This document shows, piece by piece, positions 43,534 to 51,337 of a stretch of DNA of 64,000 bases. The DNA is from Novosphingobium sp. (GTDB lineage: Bacteria; Pseudomonadota; Alphaproteobacteria; Sphingomonadales; Sphingomonadaceae), in NCBI RefSeq assembly GCF_030696665.1, contig NZ_JAUYRV010000028.1:62001-126000 (forward strand). The letters run 5' to 3'. The notes beneath the pieces are model-generated. The model had not been told where the DNA came from. It saw only the letters and a program-made list of their open reading frames with translations, and made no database searches. Each line of letters starts with the position of its first letter. Positions within the stretch are counted from its first letter, which is position 1. The position numbers were made by a program, and so were the translations under genes.

Positions 43534-44526
43534 TCAGGAATGCACCGTTTCGCGGGCCGCTTCAGCCGTCAGCCGCAGCGATTTCAGCCGCGCCGCCTGA
43601 TCGAAAATCGATGCCGCAGCAATCACTTCGTCCGCCCCTGTGCGTTCCTTGAAGGCATGCAGCCCCGCCCGCACCGTCGCTACCGTGCCGCAAGTGCTGA
43701 CCTGCCGCACATGCTCCAGCATGGCGACCGCCTGAGGCGGGAGCGAATCGCGATAGCCGGGCACCGGCGGCCTAAGCTTCCCCGGCGTTCCGGTGCGCAG
43801 TGCAACAAAAGCCTGATCCATCGACGAGGCAAGCAACTGCGCTTCCTCGTCGGTATCGGCGGCCACCACGTTGATCGCGGCGGCGCAATAGGGCGCATCG
43901 AGGAACGCGGAGGGCTGGAACCGCTCACGGTAAATTTTCAGTGCTGCATCAAGGTGATCCGGCGCAAAGTGCGATGCGAAGGCATAGGGCATGCCGAGCA
44001 TCGCGGCGAGCTGCGCACCGAACAGGCTGGATCCCAGAATCCACATCTGCACCTTTGCGCCCTTGGCCGGATAGGCCTGCAGCGGCACCCGCGCATCGCC
44101 TGCAAACAGGGCCTGCAGTTCCACCACGTCCTGCGGAAAGTCCTCTGCGGCTCGGTTCGTGTCCTTGTGCAACGCGCGCATGATGCGCTGGTCGGCACCC
44201 GGCGCACGGCCCAGCCCAAGGTCTACGCGGCCCGGAAACAGCGCGTCGAGCGTGCCGAATTGTTCAGCGATAACAAGGGGGTTGTGGTTGGGCAGCATGA
44301 TCCCGCCCGCGCCGATGCGGATGGTTTTGGTGTCCCGCCCGATATGCGCCAGCGCGACGGCGGTGGCCGCTCCGGCCAGACCTTCCATCCCGTGATGCTC
44401 GGCGACCCAGTACCGTTCGAACCCGCATTCGTCGGCTACGCGTGCCGCTGCGGCAGAATTGTCGAGCGCTTGCCGCGCCGTCCCACCCTCGACCACGCTG
44501 ACCAGATCGAGGATGGAGATTTTCAT
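43534..44526 (-). CDS. Luciferase-like (LLM class) flavin-dependent oxidoreductase
   Basis: 330 residues, a TIM-barrel F420/FMN-dependent monooxygenase-like protein of the MsnO8/YhbW type. VADECGFERYWVAEHHGM, GIMLPNHNPLVIAEQFGTLDALFPGRVDLGLGRAPG and the C-terminal block are standard. Its substrate is unknown. It overlaps the TPR gene upstream by ATGA (44523-44526). Confidence 0.92.
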   Translation of the reverse strand: MKISILDLVSVVEGGTARQALDNSAAAARVADECGFERYWVAEHHGMEGLAGAATAVALAHIGRDTKTIRIGAGGIMLPNHNPLVIAEQFGTLDALFPGRVDLGLGRAPGADQRIMRALHKDTNRAAEDFPQDVVELQALFAGDARVPLQAYPAKGAKVQMWILGSSLFGAQLAAMLGMPYAFASHFAPDHLDAALKIYRERFQPSAFLDAPYCAAAINVVAADTDEEAQLLASSMDQAFVALRTGTPGKLRPPVPGYRDSLPPQAVAMLEHVRQVSTCGTVATVRAGLHAFKERTGADEVIAAASIFDQAARLKSLRLTAEAARETVHS

Positions 44527-45443
44527 GGGTTGGGCTTTTCGGTTGTTGGAGAAGTACTTGATGTAGGCGCAGGCCCCAACTGTTCAAGGTAGCTTTTTGC
44601 AACCTTTCCTGCCTCGCCCTCGCCATCCACGGCCACGACCGATTCCCACGATTTGCGCGCGGCCTCATCCCGGCCTGAAAGCACGGCGATCACGCCTGCT
44701 TCAAGCCCGATGCGGGGATCGCGCGGATCGTATTTGCTGGCGATTTCAATGTCACGCTGGGCGCGGGGGAGATCGTCCGTGCGGCGCGCCAGTGTGGCCG
44801 AAAGCAGCCAGCCTTCAGGCGCTTCGGGCGTAAGGCGATGCACTTCATCGAGCGCCGAGGCTGCCTCGGCGTTGCGGGCCAACGCCACCAATGCGCGCGA
44901 CCGGTCGAGCTGGATTTCGGCCAACGCGGGATAGTCTGCGCCGCCCTGTACAGCCACCGCGCGGTCCAGCCAGCCCAGCGCATCCTCCGGCTTTCCGGCG
45001 GCGAGCGCTGCGTTGCCCGCCATGCCCATCAGCGGCACGGCGGCCACTTCCTGCTCCTTCGGCACGCCCGCGATGGCTTGCGCAAAGGCTTCCAGCGCGC
45101 CAGCGAAATCGCCCGCGTTCGAGCGCAACATGCCAAGGCACTGGTTGGCGCGGACCTGCTGGCCGGTGTCGCGGCTTTCGCCCAGCCATGTCTGCACTTC
45201 GACCATCGCGGCATCGGGATTGGTCTTTGCCTTGGCAAGACAATCGGCAAGGCGGTCCTGTTCAGGCAAATCGGGGCGCTCCAATCCAGCCGCGCGTTCT
45301 GTCTCGCGCTGCTGTTCCGCGCTGCGGCGGCGCGGGATGGGCAGGTCCGAAGGGCGCATCGGCATGGTGGCCGGGCCGATCTGCATGAGCGAGGCCTCCT
45401 GCACTTGTTCCATTGCGAACAAGGGGGGCGGCAGATCGATCAT
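44523..45443 (-). CDS. TPR-repeat protein
   Basis: 306 residues. From about residue 75 onward there are tetratricopeptide-like helix pairs (AGDFAGALEAFAQAI, GKPEDALGWLDRAVAV, ARNAEAASALDEVHRL, DDLPRAQRDIEIASKYDP, GRDEAARKSWESVVAV). No signal peptide is seen, although the N-terminal MIDLPPPLFAMEQVQEASL is not typical coiled coil either. Such proteins assemble complexes; the partner is unknown. It is sandwiched between an alpha/beta hydrolase and a flavin monooxygenase. Confidence 0.82.
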   Translation of the reverse strand: MIDLPPPLFAMEQVQEASLMQIGPATMPMRPSDLPIPRRRSAEQQRETERAAGLERPDLPEQDRLADCLAKAKTNPDAAMVEVQTWLGESRDTGQQVRANQCLGMLRSNAGDFAGALEAFAQAIAGVPKEQEVAAVPLMGMAGNAALAAGKPEDALGWLDRAVAVQGGADYPALAEIQLDRSRALVALARNAEAASALDEVHRLTPEAPEGWLLSATLARRTDDLPRAQRDIEIASKYDPRDPRIGLEAGVIAVLSGRDEAARKSWESVVAVDGEGEAGKVAKSYLEQLGPAPTSSTSPTTEKPNP

Positions 45444-45450
45444 GGGCGTC

Positions 45451-46185
45451 CTATCCTTCAAGGTCGGCAAGTTCGCGCAAGAGCAAAGCAATATCGACCG
45501 CACGCGAAAGCCGGTGATCGCCGTCCTTGATCAGGTGGACCTGCACATCGGCTGAACGCAAGGCGCGGGCGAGGCGCAGCGAAATGTCCCACGGCACATC
45601 GGCATCGGCCTGCCCGTGGAGCAGCCGCACCGGACCATCGAAAGCAATTTCCCCGCCCAACCGCCGGTGCTTTTCGCCATCGGAGAAGAACCCGGCATGA
45701 GTCGGCGTCGGCTCCGGCCCATAAGGATTGTCCTCATGGATCGTGCGGCCCGATGCGAGTTCGATCCGCTGCGACTGGGAAAAGCCCCATTCGGTGAAAT
45801 CGGGCGCGGGCGCGATGCCGACGAGGGCCTTGGCGCGTTCACCCAACGCTTCGGCAATCAGCAGCATCAGCCAGCCGCCCATGCTGGAGCCGACCAACTG
45901 GACGGTTTCGATGCCCAGATGATCGATCAGCGCCACAACCTCGTCCCGCCACTTTGACAGGCGACCATCGGCAAAATCCCCGTCGCTCTGCCCGCAGCCG
46001 GTATAGTCGAGCAAAAGGCAGGCACGGCCCCTGCGCTGCGCCCATTCCATCACCGCCTGCGCCTTGCTGCCCGCCATGTCGGACATGTAGCCGGGGAGGA
46101 AGACCACTGTGGGAGCGGTGCCGGGCAGGTGGCGAAAGGCCATCTGCTGGCCCGAGGGCAGGGTGAAGCGGGTTACGTCGGTCAT
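45451..46185 (-). CDS. Alpha/beta hydrolase
   Basis: 244 residues from MTDVTRFTLPSG; an in-frame ATG 12 bases upstream is an alternative. The nucleophile elbow is GSSMGGWLML; LLHGQADADVPW holds the catalytic Asp region and KDGDHRLSR the catalytic His. The fold is like serine aminopeptidase/acylglycerol lipase proteins of about this length, and the substrate is unknown. Its start region is divergent from the thrS leader. Confidence 0.85.
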   Translation of the reverse strand: MTDVTRFTLPSGQQMAFRHLPGTAPTVVFLPGYMSDMAGSKAQAVMEWAQRRGRACLLLDYTGCGQSDGDFADGRLSKWRDEVVALIDHLGIETVQLVGSSMGGWLMLLIAEALGERAKALVGIAPAPDFTEWGFSQSQRIELASGRTIHEDNPYGPEPTPTHAGFFSDGEKHRRLGGEIAFDGPVRLLHGQADADVPWDISLRLARALRSADVQVHLIKDGDHRLSRAVDIALLLRELADLEG

Positions 46186-46271
46186 GCCCCCAGTCATGGC
46201 GCGGGGGCTGCGCGGGGGCAACAGGCAACAGAGTAATGACTTCGCAGCGAATCCTCGCTAAACACCCCAAC

Positions 46272-46340
46272 ATGGCACTGCGCACCACCCGCACACCAAC
46301 CACTACCCCCGCGAGCCGGGGGCGGTCGCTGCTGGCATAA
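46272..46340 (+). CDS. Putative thrS leader peptide, threonine-rich
   Basis: A 22-codon ORF, M-A-L-R-T-T-R-T-P-T-T-T-P-A-S-R-G-R-S-L-L-A, starting ATG at 46272 and ending TAA at 46338-46340. Six of codons 5-12 are threonine (ACC ACC . ACA . ACC ACT ACC), a density far above chance, 150 bases in front of the threonyl-tRNA synthetase gene. I see no strong ribosome binding site, which is the main weakness. The logic is that of ribosome-mediated attenuation: low charged tRNA-Thr stalls the ribosome on these codons and changes downstream RNA folding. That is inference. Confidence 0.65.
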   Translation: MALRTTRTPTTTPASRGRSLLA

Positions 46341-46398
46341 AGCCTGCCGCGATGCCGCCGCCCGGTTCGGGTGAGTTTGTGCATCGCCTCCCGAACCG
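46306..46398 (+). promoter_or_regulatory. Putative thrS attenuator: mutually exclusive stems
   Basis: Four segments are readable. Segment 1 CCCCCG (46306-46311) pairs with segment 2 CGGGGG (46317-46322), overlapping the last threonine codon. Segment 2, as GGGCGG (46320-46325), pairs alternatively with segment 3 CCGCCC (46358-46363). Segment 3, as CGGTTCGGG (46363-46371), pairs perfectly with segment 4 CCCGAACCG (46390-46398). A seven-base pair GCGATGC/GCATCGC (46349-46355 with 46381-46387) could add a pseudoknot. No U-run follows segment 4, so an intrinsic terminator is not proved. Confidence 0.6.
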
Positions 46399-46492
46399 AC
46401 TTCAAATCCGATGCGCGCCCTTTCGGTGGCTGCGTTCCTGTGGCAAGGCACCGGCGAAATCGCGTTAGCCAGACCGCTTTAGAGAGTCCTGC

Positions 46493-48484
46493 ATGTCCGA
46501 ACTGCTGAAGATCACACTGCCCGATGGTTCCGTGCGTGAAGTTGCGCCGGGGAGCACTCCGGCTGATATTGCCGCTGCGATTGGTCCCGGTCTTGCCAAG
46601 GCGGCGCTGGCGGCGAAGGTGGATGGCGAACTGGTCGATCTTTCGCGGCCTTTCACGGCTGACGCGCAACTGGCGCTGGTGACGGCGAAGGATGAGGCTG
46701 AGGCGCTGGAACTGGCGCGGCACGATTTTGCGCATATTCTGGCCGAAGCGGTGCAGGCGCTGTTCCCGGGCACGCAGATCACGTTTGGGCCGAGTACGGA
46801 CGACGGATTCTATTATGACTTTGCGCCTGCGGACCGGCCCTTCACCGAGGAAGATCTGCCCGCGATCGAGGCGCAGATGCGCAAGATCATCGGCGCGAAC
46901 AAGCCGCTGCGGCGTGAAGAATGGAGCCGCGAGCAGCTGATTTCGCGCTGGAAGCAGCAGGGCGAGAGCTTCAAGGCGGAATGGGCGGCGGAACTGCCGG
47001 GGGACGAGCCGCTGACGGTTTACTGGTCGGGTGATGACTGGCTCGACATGTGCCGGGGGCCGCACTTGCCTTCGACTGGCAAGCTTGATCCCAATGCCTT
47101 CAAGCTGACGCGCGTTTCGGGAGCCTATTGGCGCGGGGACCAGAACAACGCGATGCTATCGCGCATCTATGGCACGGGCTGGCTCAACAAGAAGCAGCTT
47201 GATGCGCACATGACGCGGCTGGAAGAGGCGGCCAAGCGTGACCATCGCAAGCTGGGCAACGAGATGGACCTGTTCCATCTGCAGGCCGAGGCGCATGGAT
47301 CGGTGTTCTGGCATCCCAAGGGCTATCTCATCTGGCGCGAGCTGGAAGCCTATATGCGCCGCGCGATCGATGGTGCGGGCTATCGCGAGGTGAAGACTCC
47401 GCAGGTGATGGACGCGCGCCAGTGGGAGCAGTCTGGCCACTGGGGCAAGTATCGCGAGAACATGTTCGTGATCCCCGATGAAGTGCCGAATGTGGATGAC
47501 GAAGGCCCGGTTATCAGCGGTGAGGCCGACTGGATGGCGCTGAAGCCGATGAACTGCCCGGCGCACGTGCTGATCTTCCGGCAGGGGCTGAAGAGCTACC
47601 GCGATCTGCCGATGCGGCTGTATGAAAACGGGTGCTGCCATCGCAACGAACCGCATGGCGCGCTGCATGGGCTGATGCGCGTGCGGCAGTTCACGCAGGA
47701 CGATGCGCACATCTTCTGCCGCGAGGACCAGATCGTGGACGAAGTGCAGGCCTTCTGCGAACTGGCCGACCGCGTCTACAAGCACTTCGGCTTTACCTAT
47801 TCGATCAAGCTGGCGCTGCGCCCGGAAAAGCGCTTCGGCACCGAAGAGATGTGGGACATGGCCGAGAGCGAGTTGCGCGCCGCCGTGGTGCGCGCGGGAC
47901 TGGCGACTGAGGAATATGGCTGGGAAGAACTTCCCGGCGAAGGCGCGTTCTATGCGCCCAAGCTGGAATGGCACCTGACCGATGCGATTGGCCGCACCTG
48001 GCAGGTCGGCACGATCCAATCCGATCGCGTGCTGCCCGAGCGGCTGGACGCGAACTATGTGGGCGAGGATGGCGAGAAGCACCGCCCGGTGATGCTGCAC
48101 CGCGCGATCTTTGGGTCATACGAACGCTTCATCGGCATTCTGATCGAGCATTTTGCCGGGCGTCTGCCGGTGTGGCTGGCGCCGGTGCAGGCGGTGGTGG
48201 CGACCATCGTTTCGGATGCGGATGACTATGCAACAGAGGCGCTGGCCAAGCTGAAGGCGGCGGGTATCCGCGCCGAGAGCGACCTGCGCAACGAGAAGAT
48301 CAACTACAAGGTGCGCGAGCATTCGGTGGCCAAGGTTCCGTACCTGCTGGTGGTGGGCAAACGGGAGGCCGAGGAAGGCACCGTGGCGATCCGCATTCTG
48401 GGCGAGCAGCATCAGAAGGTGATGCCGCTGGACGAGGCGATTGCCTTGCTGCGCGGTGAGGGCCTTGCGCCGGATCTGAAGTGA
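46493..48484 (+). CDS. thrS: Threonyl-tRNA synthetase
   Basis: 663 residues, full length. The TGS domain (LPDGSVREVAPGSTPADIA, residues 10-28) is followed by the editing domain, the class II catalytic core and the anticodon-binding domain. Catalytic zinc and motif residues are visible: MNCPAHVLIF, ENGCCHRNEPHGALHGLMRVR (motif 2) and GSYERFIGILIEHF (motif 3). It charges tRNA-Thr and edits serine. About 150 bases upstream is a threonine-rich leader ORF with alternative stems, so expression may sense threonine supply. Confidence 0.97.
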   Translation: MSELLKITLPDGSVREVAPGSTPADIAAAIGPGLAKAALAAKVDGELVDLSRPFTADAQLALVTAKDEAEALELARHDFAHILAEAVQALFPGTQITFGPSTDDGFYYDFAPADRPFTEEDLPAIEAQMRKIIGANKPLRREEWSREQLISRWKQQGESFKAEWAAELPGDEPLTVYWSGDDWLDMCRGPHLPSTGKLDPNAFKLTRVSGAYWRGDQNNAMLSRIYGTGWLNKKQLDAHMTRLEEAAKRDHRKLGNEMDLFHLQAEAHGSVFWHPKGYLIWRELEAYMRRAIDGAGYREVKTPQVMDARQWEQSGHWGKYRENMFVIPDEVPNVDDEGPVISGEADWMALKPMNCPAHVLIFRQGLKSYRDLPMRLYENGCCHRNEPHGALHGLMRVRQFTQDDAHIFCREDQIVDEVQAFCELADRVYKHFGFTYSIKLALRPEKRFGTEEMWDMAESELRAAVVRAGLATEEYGWEELPGEGAFYAPKLEWHLTDAIGRTWQVGTIQSDRVLPERLDANYVGEDGEKHRPVMLHRAIFGSYERFIGILIEHFAGRLPVWLAPVQAVVATIVSDADDYATEALAKLKAAGIRAESDLRNEKINYKVREHSVAKVPYLLVVGKREAEEGTVAIRILGEQHQKVMPLDEAIALLRGEGLAPDLK

Positions 48485-48514
48485 GCTTTTGAAGCGCTCG
48501 GCTGACCTTTCGCA

Positions 48515-48640
48515 TCCTACCCGGCACGGGGAGGGGGACCATGCGCAGCATGGTGGAGGGGGTTATCCGCCACGCGCCGTGTTTTGGGGAGAACCCCCTC
48601 CACCACCCGTCGGGCGGTCCCCCTCCCCGTGCCGGGGAGG
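48515..48640. repeat. Pair of family D palindromic repeats
   Basis: Copies of the CCTCCCCGTGCCGGGGAGG palindrome at about 48519-48538 and 48619-48640 in opposite orientation, with related GGTGGAGGG/CCCTCCACC inner arms. The right copy ends exactly at the start codon of the transporter gene and supplies its GGAGG. Confidence 0.85.
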
Positions 48641-48643
48641 ATG

Positions 48644-49387
48644 ATGCTCGGCCTTCCCATCCTGTCGCTTGCACTGTGCGCGCTGGCGGCATTCGTTGCC
48701 GCCTTTGTGCGCGGGCTGGCGGGGTTTGGCATGGCGATCCTGCTGGTGCCGCTGATCGGGCTGGTGATCTCTCCGGGGGAGGCGGTGGTCGTCTCCAACA
48801 TGCTCGGGTTGCTGATCGGGCTGGTCGGCGCGCGCAAGGTGTGGAACGCGGGCGAGAAGAGCGCCGGGGTGATCGGTGGGACCGCGATGCTGCTGACGCC
48901 GGTGGGGCTGCTGGTGCTGTTCGCCACGCCGCCGGGGCTGGCGCGGGTGCTGATTGCGGGGGTGGCAATTGCGGCATTCCTGCTGGTGCTGCTGCCCGCC
49001 AAGCCGGGGCACGCGCCCGGTGCAGTGGAGACCGGGTTGACCGGGGCGGCGGCGGGGCTGCTGACGGGCTTTGCCGGGATGCCGGGGCCGCCGGTGGTGC
49101 CATACTACTTGCGCCGTCCGATCCCGCGTGAAGTGGCGCGGGCTTCGATGCTCACGGTGTTTCTACTGACCTCGATTGCCAGCACGGTGGCGGCTTTGGC
49201 GCTGGGGCTGGCTTCGTGGCGCGATGCGTTGTTCGCGCTGCTGTTGTTCGGGCCGGTGCTGGCGGGCAATCATCTGGGCAGCATGGCCTTCGGCAAAGTG
49301 AGCGATGCGGCGTGGCGGGGGTTTGTGGGATTCCTGCTGGCGATGTCTGCCTTGATGGCCGTAGTGCGGCTGATAACGCCAAATTAA
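48644..49387 (+). CDS. Sulfite exporter TauE/SafE family permease
   Basis: 247 residues with about eight membrane helices (for example LALCALAAFVAAFVRGLAGFGMAIL, GGTAMLLTPVGLLVLFATP, LIAGVAIAAFLLVLLP, GLTGAAAGLLTGFAGMPGPPVVPYYL). Family members carry sulfite, sulfoacetate or other organic anions out of the cell; the substrate cannot be told. Two ATGs (48641 and 48644) stand only 0-3 bases after the repeat-derived GGAGG; I chose the second. It follows thrS across a repeat pair. Confidence 0.9.
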   Translation: MLGLPILSLALCALAAFVAAFVRGLAGFGMAILLVPLIGLVISPGEAVVVSNMLGLLIGLVGARKVWNAGEKSAGVIGGTAMLLTPVGLLVLFATPPGLARVLIAGVAIAAFLLVLLPAKPGHAPGAVETGLTGAAAGLLTGFAGMPGPPVVPYYLRRPIPREVARASMLTVFLLTSIASTVAALALGLASWRDALFALLLFGPVLAGNHLGSMAFGKVSDAAWRGFVGFLLAMSALMAVVRLITPN

Positions 49388-49438
49388 GCGCTTTCCCGTA
49401 TCTCATCGTTCGATTGGACGCTTGAGGGACCGACACGC

Positions 49439-50380
49439 ATGACCTTGCACTTCCGCGCTCTGGCCGCACAGGCCTATGAGGACAGCGCGATCTCCGCACA
49501 GGAAATTATGGCGCTGCGCCGCGCCGCGTGGCCCGATGGCAAGATCGATCCCGAAGAGGCCGAGGCGATCTTCATTCTGAACGACCAGATCGAAGCGCCA
49601 ACACGCGAATGGTCGGACTTCTTCATCGAGGCGCTGGTGGAGTTCGTGGTGAACACCGCCGCGCCCAAGGGCCACATCTCGGTCGAGAATGCACGCTGGC
49701 TGATCGAGCGCGTTTCGCACGATGGCAAGGTGGGCAGCCTGACCGAGCTGGAACTGCTGGTGCGCGTGCTGGAAAAGGCCGAATCCGCGCCTGATGGGCT
49801 GCGCGTCTATGTGCTGCAGCAGATCGAGCGCGAAGTGTTGACCGGTGAGGGGCCGACGCGTGATGGCGGAATGCTCGATCCCGGCAGCATCACGGCCGCC
49901 GAATGCACGCTGATTCGCCGCACAGTCTTTGCTTCAGGCGGGGACCGTCCTGCGGGTGTGAGCCGGCGCGAGGCAGAGATGCTGTTCCGGCTGAAGGACG
50001 CCACGCTGGGTGCGGACAATGCGCCTGCGTGGGAGCGGCTGTTCGTGCAGGGCGTGGGCAACTACCTGCAGGGCTGGAACGGCGCGAAAGGCCTGACGCG
50101 CGAGCGCGCAGCCGAGCTGGAAGCGTTCATGAATGATCGCAGCAGCCATATCGGCAAGTTCTTTGGCCGCATGGCCCGGACCGATGTCAGCAGCTTTGCG
50201 CAGGCGCTGCGCGACGTGGGCTTTGGCCGCAAGCAGCCTGAGCGCGACGTGTTTGGCGAAGCTGCGCAGGATCACGCGGTGACCGATACCGAAAGCACGT
50301 GGTTGCAGGCGCGGATCGATGCGAACGATGAGGTAGACGCGCTGGATCAGGCTCTGCTGAAGTTCCTGGCTGAGGCCTAA
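49439..50380 (+). CDS. Protein of unknown function with repeated TerB-like helical blocks
   Basis: 313 residues, not recognised. It is soluble and helical with three similar acidic blocks: AISAQEIMALRRAAWPDGKIDPEEAEAIFILNDQ, GSITAAECTLIRRTVFASGGDRPAGVSRREAEMLFRLKDA and DNAPAWERLFVQGVGNYLQG, each with the EAExIFxLN/D pattern of EF-hand-like or TerB-like helical domains. No signal peptide or membrane segment. A tellurite-resistance role is not supported by context. It ends next to the convergent sufA. Confidence 0.7.
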   Translation: MTLHFRALAAQAYEDSAISAQEIMALRRAAWPDGKIDPEEAEAIFILNDQIEAPTREWSDFFIEALVEFVVNTAAPKGHISVENARWLIERVSHDGKVGSLTELELLVRVLEKAESAPDGLRVYVLQQIEREVLTGEGPTRDGGMLDPGSITAAECTLIRRTVFASGGDRPAGVSRREAEMLFRLKDATLGADNAPAWERLFVQGVGNYLQGWNGAKGLTRERAAELEAFMNDRSSHIGKFFGRMARTDVSSFAQALRDVGFGRKQPERDVFGEAAQDHAVTDTESTWLQARIDANDEVDALDQALLKFLAEA

Positions 50381-50739
50381 ACCGTAAAGCTTTCACCGCA
50401 ACCGCATGCACCCTTGGCGTTGGGGTTCTGGAACACGAAACCGGCGGTGAAATCGTCTTCCTGCCAATCCATCGTGCTGCCGATCAGGTAGAGCACCGAG
50501 GCGCTGTCGATGAAGAACAGGCCGCCGGGGGTTTCGATCTTTTCGTCCAGCGGATCGGCCTGCGTCACATAGTCCACCGAATAGGCGAGGCCCGAGCAGC
50601 CCCGGCGCGGGGTGGACAGCTTTACGCCGATCGCGCCTTCGGGGGCGGTGTCCATCAGGTGCGTGACGCGCGCCTCTGCGCTGGCCGTGAGGATCACGGC
50701 GGCGGGGCGGGGGCGGCGGACTTTCACTTCGGTGTTCAT
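50377..50739 (-). CDS. sufA: Fe-S cluster assembly A-type carrier, SufA-like
   Basis: 120 residues. The HesB/IscA cysteines are in GCSGLAYSVDY and GACGCGESF. The N-terminal MNTEVKVRRPRPAAVILTASAEARV is a family variant. The start is set by the run GGGAGGGGGGAG eight bases upstream, sequence derived from the adjacent repeat. It closes the SUF operon and overlaps the convergent gene at its stop. Confidence 0.92.
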   Translation of the reverse strand: MNTEVKVRRPRPAAVILTASAEARVTHLMDTAPEGAIGVKLSTPRRGCSGLAYSVDYVTQADPLDEKIETPGGLFFIDSASVLYLIGSTMDWQEDDFTAGFVFQNPNAKGACGCGESFTV

Positions 50740-50748
50740 TTCAAAATC

Positions 50749-50850
50749 TCCCCCCTCCCGCAGGCGGGAGGGGTCGGGGGAGGGCCTGTTCAATATAGGG
50801 ATGGTTCGGGCCGCTGCCCACCCCCAACCCCTCCCGCCTGCGGGAGGGGA
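50749..50850. repeat. Two family A palindromic repeats in inverted orientation
   Basis: Copies at about 50752-50772 and 50828-50849 separate sufA from the sufT-like gene. Being GC-rich and inverted, they could fold in the SUF transcript and lower downstream sufA expression, an effect not shown. Confidence 0.85.
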
Positions 50851-50854
50851 GCTA

Positions 50855-51337
50855 CTACAACATTCCCAGCTCAAGCTTGGCTTCGTCGCTCATCTTGGCA
50901 GGATCCCACGGCGGATCCCAGACGAGATTGACTTCAGCATCGCGCACGCCGGGCACTGCCGAAACGCGCAGTTCCACTTCGCCGGGCATCGATTCGGCGA
51001 CCGGGCAGTGCGGGGTGGTGAGCGTCATGTTGACGGTGACATCGGCATCGGGGGACACTTCGACGCCGTAGATCAGGCCGAGGTCATAGATGTTGACCGG
51101 AATTTCGGGGTCGAAAATCTCTTTCAGCGCATTGACCACGCCTTCGTAGATATCGCCGCCTGGCTCTGCGGGAGAAACGGGCTCGGGCTTGGCCGCAAGG
51201 AAGCCTTCGAGATAGTCGCGCTTGCGTTCGAGTTTGTCGGCAGCCGATTCCTCTGGTGCGTCTTCCACGAAGGCACGCTTGGGGGCGGCAACCGCTTCCA
51301 CTTCCTCAACCACGAATTTGGATTCGTTCTCGCTCAT
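50855..51337 (-). CDS. sufT: SufT-like / MIP18 family (DUF59) Fe-S assembly factor
   Basis: 160 residues. The DUF59 domain starts near residue 62 (GVVNALKEIFDPEIPVNIYDLGLIYGVEV) with MTLTTPHCPVAESM and VNLVWDPPWDPAKMSDEAKLELGM after it, the SUF-associated SufT form. The N-terminal 55 residues are acidic and basic with coiled-coil character (EESAADKLERKRDYLEGFLAAK). It assists cluster transfer. It overlaps the sufS gene by ATGA (51334-51337). Confidence 0.92.
   Translation of the reverse strand: MSENESKFVVEEVEAVAAPKRAFVEDAPEESAADKLERKRDYLEGFLAAKPEPVSPAEPGGDIYEGVVNALKEIFDPEIPVNIYDLGLIYGVEVSPDADVTVNMTLTTPHCPVAESMPGEVELRVSAVPGVRDAEVNLVWDPPWDPAKMSDEAKLELGML

Noticed and set aside
46390..46420. 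Intrinsic terminator at the end of the thrS leader
   Set aside because: Stem 3:4 is good but the following bases are ACTTCAAATCC; no U-run, so I did not annotate a terminator.
46198..46492. T-box riboswitch upstream of thrS
   Set aside because: No T-box consensus, specifier loop or terminator was found; the Thr-rich ORF explains the region better.
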